Source: JADFRD01 sp964491015
GTDB taxonomy: Bacteria; Fidelibacterota; Marinisomatia; Marinisomatales; TCS55
Reading direction: 5' to 3'
Assembly (NCBI GenBank): GCA_964491015.1
Contig: CAZBEY010000078.1
Coordinates: 1 to 8,289, forward strand
DNA length: 8,289 nt
Below the pieces are notes generated by a model that saw only the letters and a program-made list of their open reading frames with translations, searched no databases and had not been told where the DNA came from. This document shows, piece after piece, positions 6,145-8,289 of this stretch (the first letter of the stretch is position 1; each line of letters starts with the position of its first letter). A program made the position numbers and the translations under genes.

Positions 6145-6148
6145 GGAG
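6145..6148 (+). promoter_or_regulatory. Ribosome site GGAG that fixes the start at ATG 6155
   Basis: GGAG lies six bases before the ATG at 6155, with a second ATG immediately after at 6158. An upstream in-frame TTG at 6143 would put this Shine-Dalgarno inside the gene and is unlikely to be the start. Confidence 0.6.
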
Positions 6149-6154
6149 AACACA

Positions 6155-6865
6155 ATGATGTTAACCAAAACCAATATTACGTTAATCTTCTCATTCTTGC
6201 TGTTCCCAGTATTTTTATTGGCTCAGGGTAACCCTACTCTAAATGAGGAAACAGAGGCTGAACTTGCTTCCGGTAAGTATACGGTCGCCATATTGGACTT
6301 TGAAGGACGAGGTATTTCACAATTAGAAGCTGCAACACTTACTGATCGTCTTTCTTCGGAATTGGCGAATACGGATGCGGTAATCTTGGTAGAAAGAAAT
6401 CAAATGTCTGAAATACTTGATGAACAGGGCTTTCAGCAATCCGGTTGTACATCTGCAGAATGTGCCGCAGAAGTGGGAGCATTATTGGGTGTAAAAAATA
6501 TGATATCCGGCGCCTTTGGAAAGCTGGGGAATACATATACCATTGATGCAAAAATGTTTTCAGTGGAATCGGGAGCTACCATCAAAACAGTCAGCAAATC
6601 CTATAAAGGTGAAATTGACGGCTTAATTACTGAGATTGAAATCCTGGCGTGGGAAATTTTAGGATTAACACCACCCGATCATATATTAGCCAAAAAGAAA
6701 CAACCGGAAGTTGTGGCAGCGGTGATCGAACCGGCAAAAAAAGGTGGGAGCAGCTGGTTGTTATGGACCACTCTAGGACTTGCTGCAGCCGGTGGCGGAG
6801 CATACTATTATTTAACTTTAGAACAGGCTCCATCAGCACTGCCCGAACCTCCGGCAATGCCTTAA
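6155..6865 (+). CDS. CsgG/TolB-N/FlgO-like envelope protein with C-terminal membrane segment
   Basis: A 236-residue protein. The N-terminus MMLTKTNITLIFSFLLFPVFLLAQG is a signal peptide with likely cleavage near LLAQ. Residues 42-170 have the CsgG/TolB-N/FlgO pattern: YTVAILDFEGRGIS, LTDRLSSELANTDAVILVER, QMSEILDEQGFQ, AAEVGALLGVKNMISGAFGK, YTIDAKMFSVESGATIK. Cys98 and Cys103 (GCTSAECA) could form a disulfide. Residues 171-198 are a Lys/Pro/Ala linker, 199-220 (SSWLLWTTLGLAAAGGGAYYYL) a glycine-rich membrane segment, and the tail is Pro-rich. Unlike curli CsgG it has no lipobox and is too short for the full pore protein, so it should not be called CsgG. It is better seen as a FlgO-like or generic CsgG-domain protein. 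The preceding 57-nt spacer carries no convincing promoter or terminator; the next gene follows after 27 nt. Confidence 0.82.
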   Translation: MMLTKTNITLIFSFLLFPVFLLAQGNPTLNEETEAELASGKYTVAILDFEGRGISQLEAATLTDRLSSELANTDAVILVERNQMSEILDEQGFQQSGCTSAECAAEVGALLGVKNMISGAFGKLGNTYTIDAKMFSVESGATIKTVSKSYKGEIDGLITEIEILAWEILGLTPPDHILAKKKQPEVVAAVIEPAKKGGSSWLLWTTLGLAAAGGGAYYYLTLEQAPSALPEPPAMP

Positions 6866-6892
6866 TAAACTAATTTAAAACCAGGATCTATT

Positions 6893-8289
6893 ATGATTAA
6901 GCGGTTAACAACTTATTTATCTATAATAATATTGCCTACCCTATTACTTGCGACAGAAACCTCGACAAGTGCAGTTGGCCAACTTGTATATTTCCCTTTT
7001 AACGGTAATGCAAATGATGCAAGCGGTAATGGAAATAATGGGACTGCAACCGGAAGCGTTACTTTTAATCCCACAGGTGGTGTATCGGGCGGTTATGCCA
7101 ACATAGCAGGTATTTCTGATAAAATCACCATACCTCATAATAGCAATTTTAATATGCCGGATTCATTTACGGTTCAGTTTTGGTTTCGCCAGCGAAGCGA
7201 TCAAAGTACTGCGCAAACTTTGGTTAAAAAGGGTTCCAGTACAACTTATAATTTTTATGTGTTTCGGCAATTGTGGAACACGTATAATTTTGGACCGGTT
7301 ATTGCCGGTTACCGAAGCAATGTTACCGGCTATTGGAAACAAGTGAGCAATTCCAATCAATTAACACACAATGTTTGGCACCATGTTGCCTATACAAAAA
7401 CGTCGACAGGGCATGCTTACTATCTTGATAGTAAACTTATTAGTTCTTCAAATACGACAGATCCTGCGAAAACAAATTCAAGTGATATCATTATTTGCGA
7501 TACTGCAATAGATACTGATATTGACGAATTAAAAATATATAATAAAGCTCTGTCGGCAACAGAGATTTCGACTTATTACGATACACTCGATACAACAACG
7601 CCTTCCGCGCCCACAAATCTAACAGCATATCCTCAGTCAGGACGGGTTTATTTATATTGGACTGCAAGCGCTGATTATGATGTTGATAAATATTATATTT
7701 TTCGCAGCACCACCAGTGGTTTTACACCATCGGCGGGTAATAAAATCGACTCATCATCGACCAGCAGCTCTTATACTGATACAAGTGTGACGTTTGGCAC
7801 AACATACTATTACAAAATTTCAGCTGTTGACGGCGCCGGACATGAAAGCGGATATTCCAGCCAGGTGAGTGGCAGTCCCTTGATTGCCGCACCTACGGGT
7901 CTCACTGCTACTCCCGGGAACGCTCAAATAACGCTAAAGTGGAATAAAAATACGGAAAGTATTGTTTCTAAATATTTCATATATGGAGGTTTCTGGTCTT
8001 ATCCATGGGAAAAGGTGGATTCCACAACAAGCATTGGTGATACAACAAAAACAATCACAGGTCTCACTAACGATACTACATACTACTATCGTATTAAAGC
8101 AGTCGATACCTCCGGGAATTTAAGCGATTATTCTAGCGAAGTAAATGCAGTCCCTTCTGATGTTGCACCTGAGGTCCCAACCGGTCTTACAGCAACTTCA
8201 GGAAATACTAAAATTACCTTGAAGTGGAATAAGAATACGGAAACCGATTTTGCCAAATATATCATTTATGGCGGGACATCCTCAAGCCC
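6893..8289 (+). CDS. LamG and fibronectin-III surface protein, C-terminus cut by right edge
   Basis: An open frame of 465 codons from the ATG at 6893 continues past the right edge. CAGGA six bases before the ATG is the ribosome site. A signal peptide (MIKRLTTYLSIIILPTLLLA) is followed by a LamG/concanavalin-like domain at about 29-230: LVYFPFNGNANDASGNGNNG, SFTVQFWFRQ, NVWHHVAYTK, DIDELKIYNKALSATEI, all typical of the family. Three fibronectin-III modules follow, starting near 238, 332 and 427; the third is cut. Each has the core Trp (256, 350, 445), and the two complete modules keep YYYKISAVD or YYYRIKAVD. LamG domains bind sugars or proteins, and FN3 modules serve as spacers, so a large secreted or surface adhesin or glycan-binding protein is likely. 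A sorting or anchoring domain would be beyond the edge. Last visible gene of the plus-strand set and possibly its cargo (inference). Confidence 0.88.
   Translation, partial: MIKRLTTYLSIIILPTLLLATETSTSAVGQLVYFPFNGNANDASGNGNNGTATGSVTFNPTGGVSGGYANIAGISDKITIPHNSNFNMPDSFTVQFWFRQRSDQSTAQTLVKKGSSTTYNFYVFRQLWNTYNFGPVIAGYRSNVTGYWKQVSNSNQLTHNVWHHVAYTKTSTGHAYYLDSKLISSSNTTDPAKTNSSDIIICDTAIDTDIDELKIYNKALSATEISTYYDTLDTTTPSAPTNLTAYPQSGRVYLYWTASADYDVDKYYIFRSTTSGFTPSAGNKIDSSSTSSSYTDTSVTFGTTYYYKISAVDGAGHESGYSSQVSGSPLIAAPTGLTATPGNAQITLKWNKNTESIVSKYFIYGGFWSYPWEKVDSTTSIGDTTKTITGLTNDTTYYYRIKAVDTSGNLSDYSSEVNAVPSDVAPEVPTGLTATSGNTKITLKWNKNTETDFAKYIIYGGTSSS
7892..8289 (+). repeat. Tandem FN3 repeat units, period 285 nt
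   Basis: The FN3 module beginning at 7892 (PTGLTATPGNAQITLKWNKN) recurs at 8177 (PTGLTATSGNTKITLKWNKN), 95 codons later. Over the first 22 codons only three amino acids differ, but 16 of 66 bases do, mostly at third positions. This is an old internal duplication kept by selection on the protein rather than a recent copy. A more distant first module starts near 7604. Confidence 0.7.

Noticed and set aside
6155..6865. Naming the CsgG-like protein as the curli secretion pore CsgG
   Set aside because: No lipobox, shorter than CsgG, an extra C-terminal membrane segment, and no curli subunit or CsgE/CsgF genes nearby.

Overview
The window looks like a scaffold piece from an AT-rich, diderm (Gram-negative-type) bacterium, most likely of the FCB superphylum (Neomarinimicrobiota/SAR406, Ignavibacteriota, Calditrichota or a similar lineage). 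This placement is an inference from gene style: many lipoproteins, CsgG/TolB-N-like and LPP20-like envelope proteins, a TPR-SLH lipoprotein and a LamG-FN3 surface protein. No ribosomal or other marker gene is present to fix the taxon. All seven genes encode exported or membrane proteins; there is no cytoplasmic enzyme, RNA gene, CRISPR array or transposase.

Left part (1-1873), minus strand: a lipoprotein gene that runs off the left edge (start near 935) overlaps the end of a multi-pass PAP2-family membrane phosphatase/phosphotransferase gene (919-1752). A good sigma70-like promoter (TTGTTG-17-TATAAT) with a perfect 14-bp dyad beside its -35 box precedes the PAP2 gene. A run of exactly 100 N (1874-1973) then breaks the sequence. 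The bases on both sides of the gap look like the two ends of one inverted-repeat intergenic element (about 1865-2094), so the assembly probably broke at a dispersed repeat, and the linkage of left and right parts rests on scaffolding.

Middle (2178-3296), minus strand: a lipoprotein with TPR repeats followed by S-layer-homology-like segments. It is divergent, across a 174-bp intergenic region, from a plus-strand gene set that fills the rest of the window.

Right part (3471-8289), plus strand: five closely spaced genes, probably one operon: a FlgT-like protein (3471-4589), an LPP20/FlgP-like protein (4604-5428), a TlpA-like thioredoxin lipoprotein (about 5471-6097), a CsgG/TolB-N/FlgO-like protein with a C-terminal membrane segment (6155-6865), and a LamG plus fibronectin-III surface protein cut by the right edge (6893-8289+). 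The combination resembles the FlgO-FlgP-FlgT outer-membrane trio of Vibrio, but with no flagellar gene in view and with a periplasmic thioredoxin and a large adhesin-like protein in the same unit. The most interesting hypothesis is a flagellum-independent envelope or outer-membrane assembly using FlgOPT-type parts. Three of the five genes have starts that Shine-Dalgarno positions move downstream of the longest reading frame.
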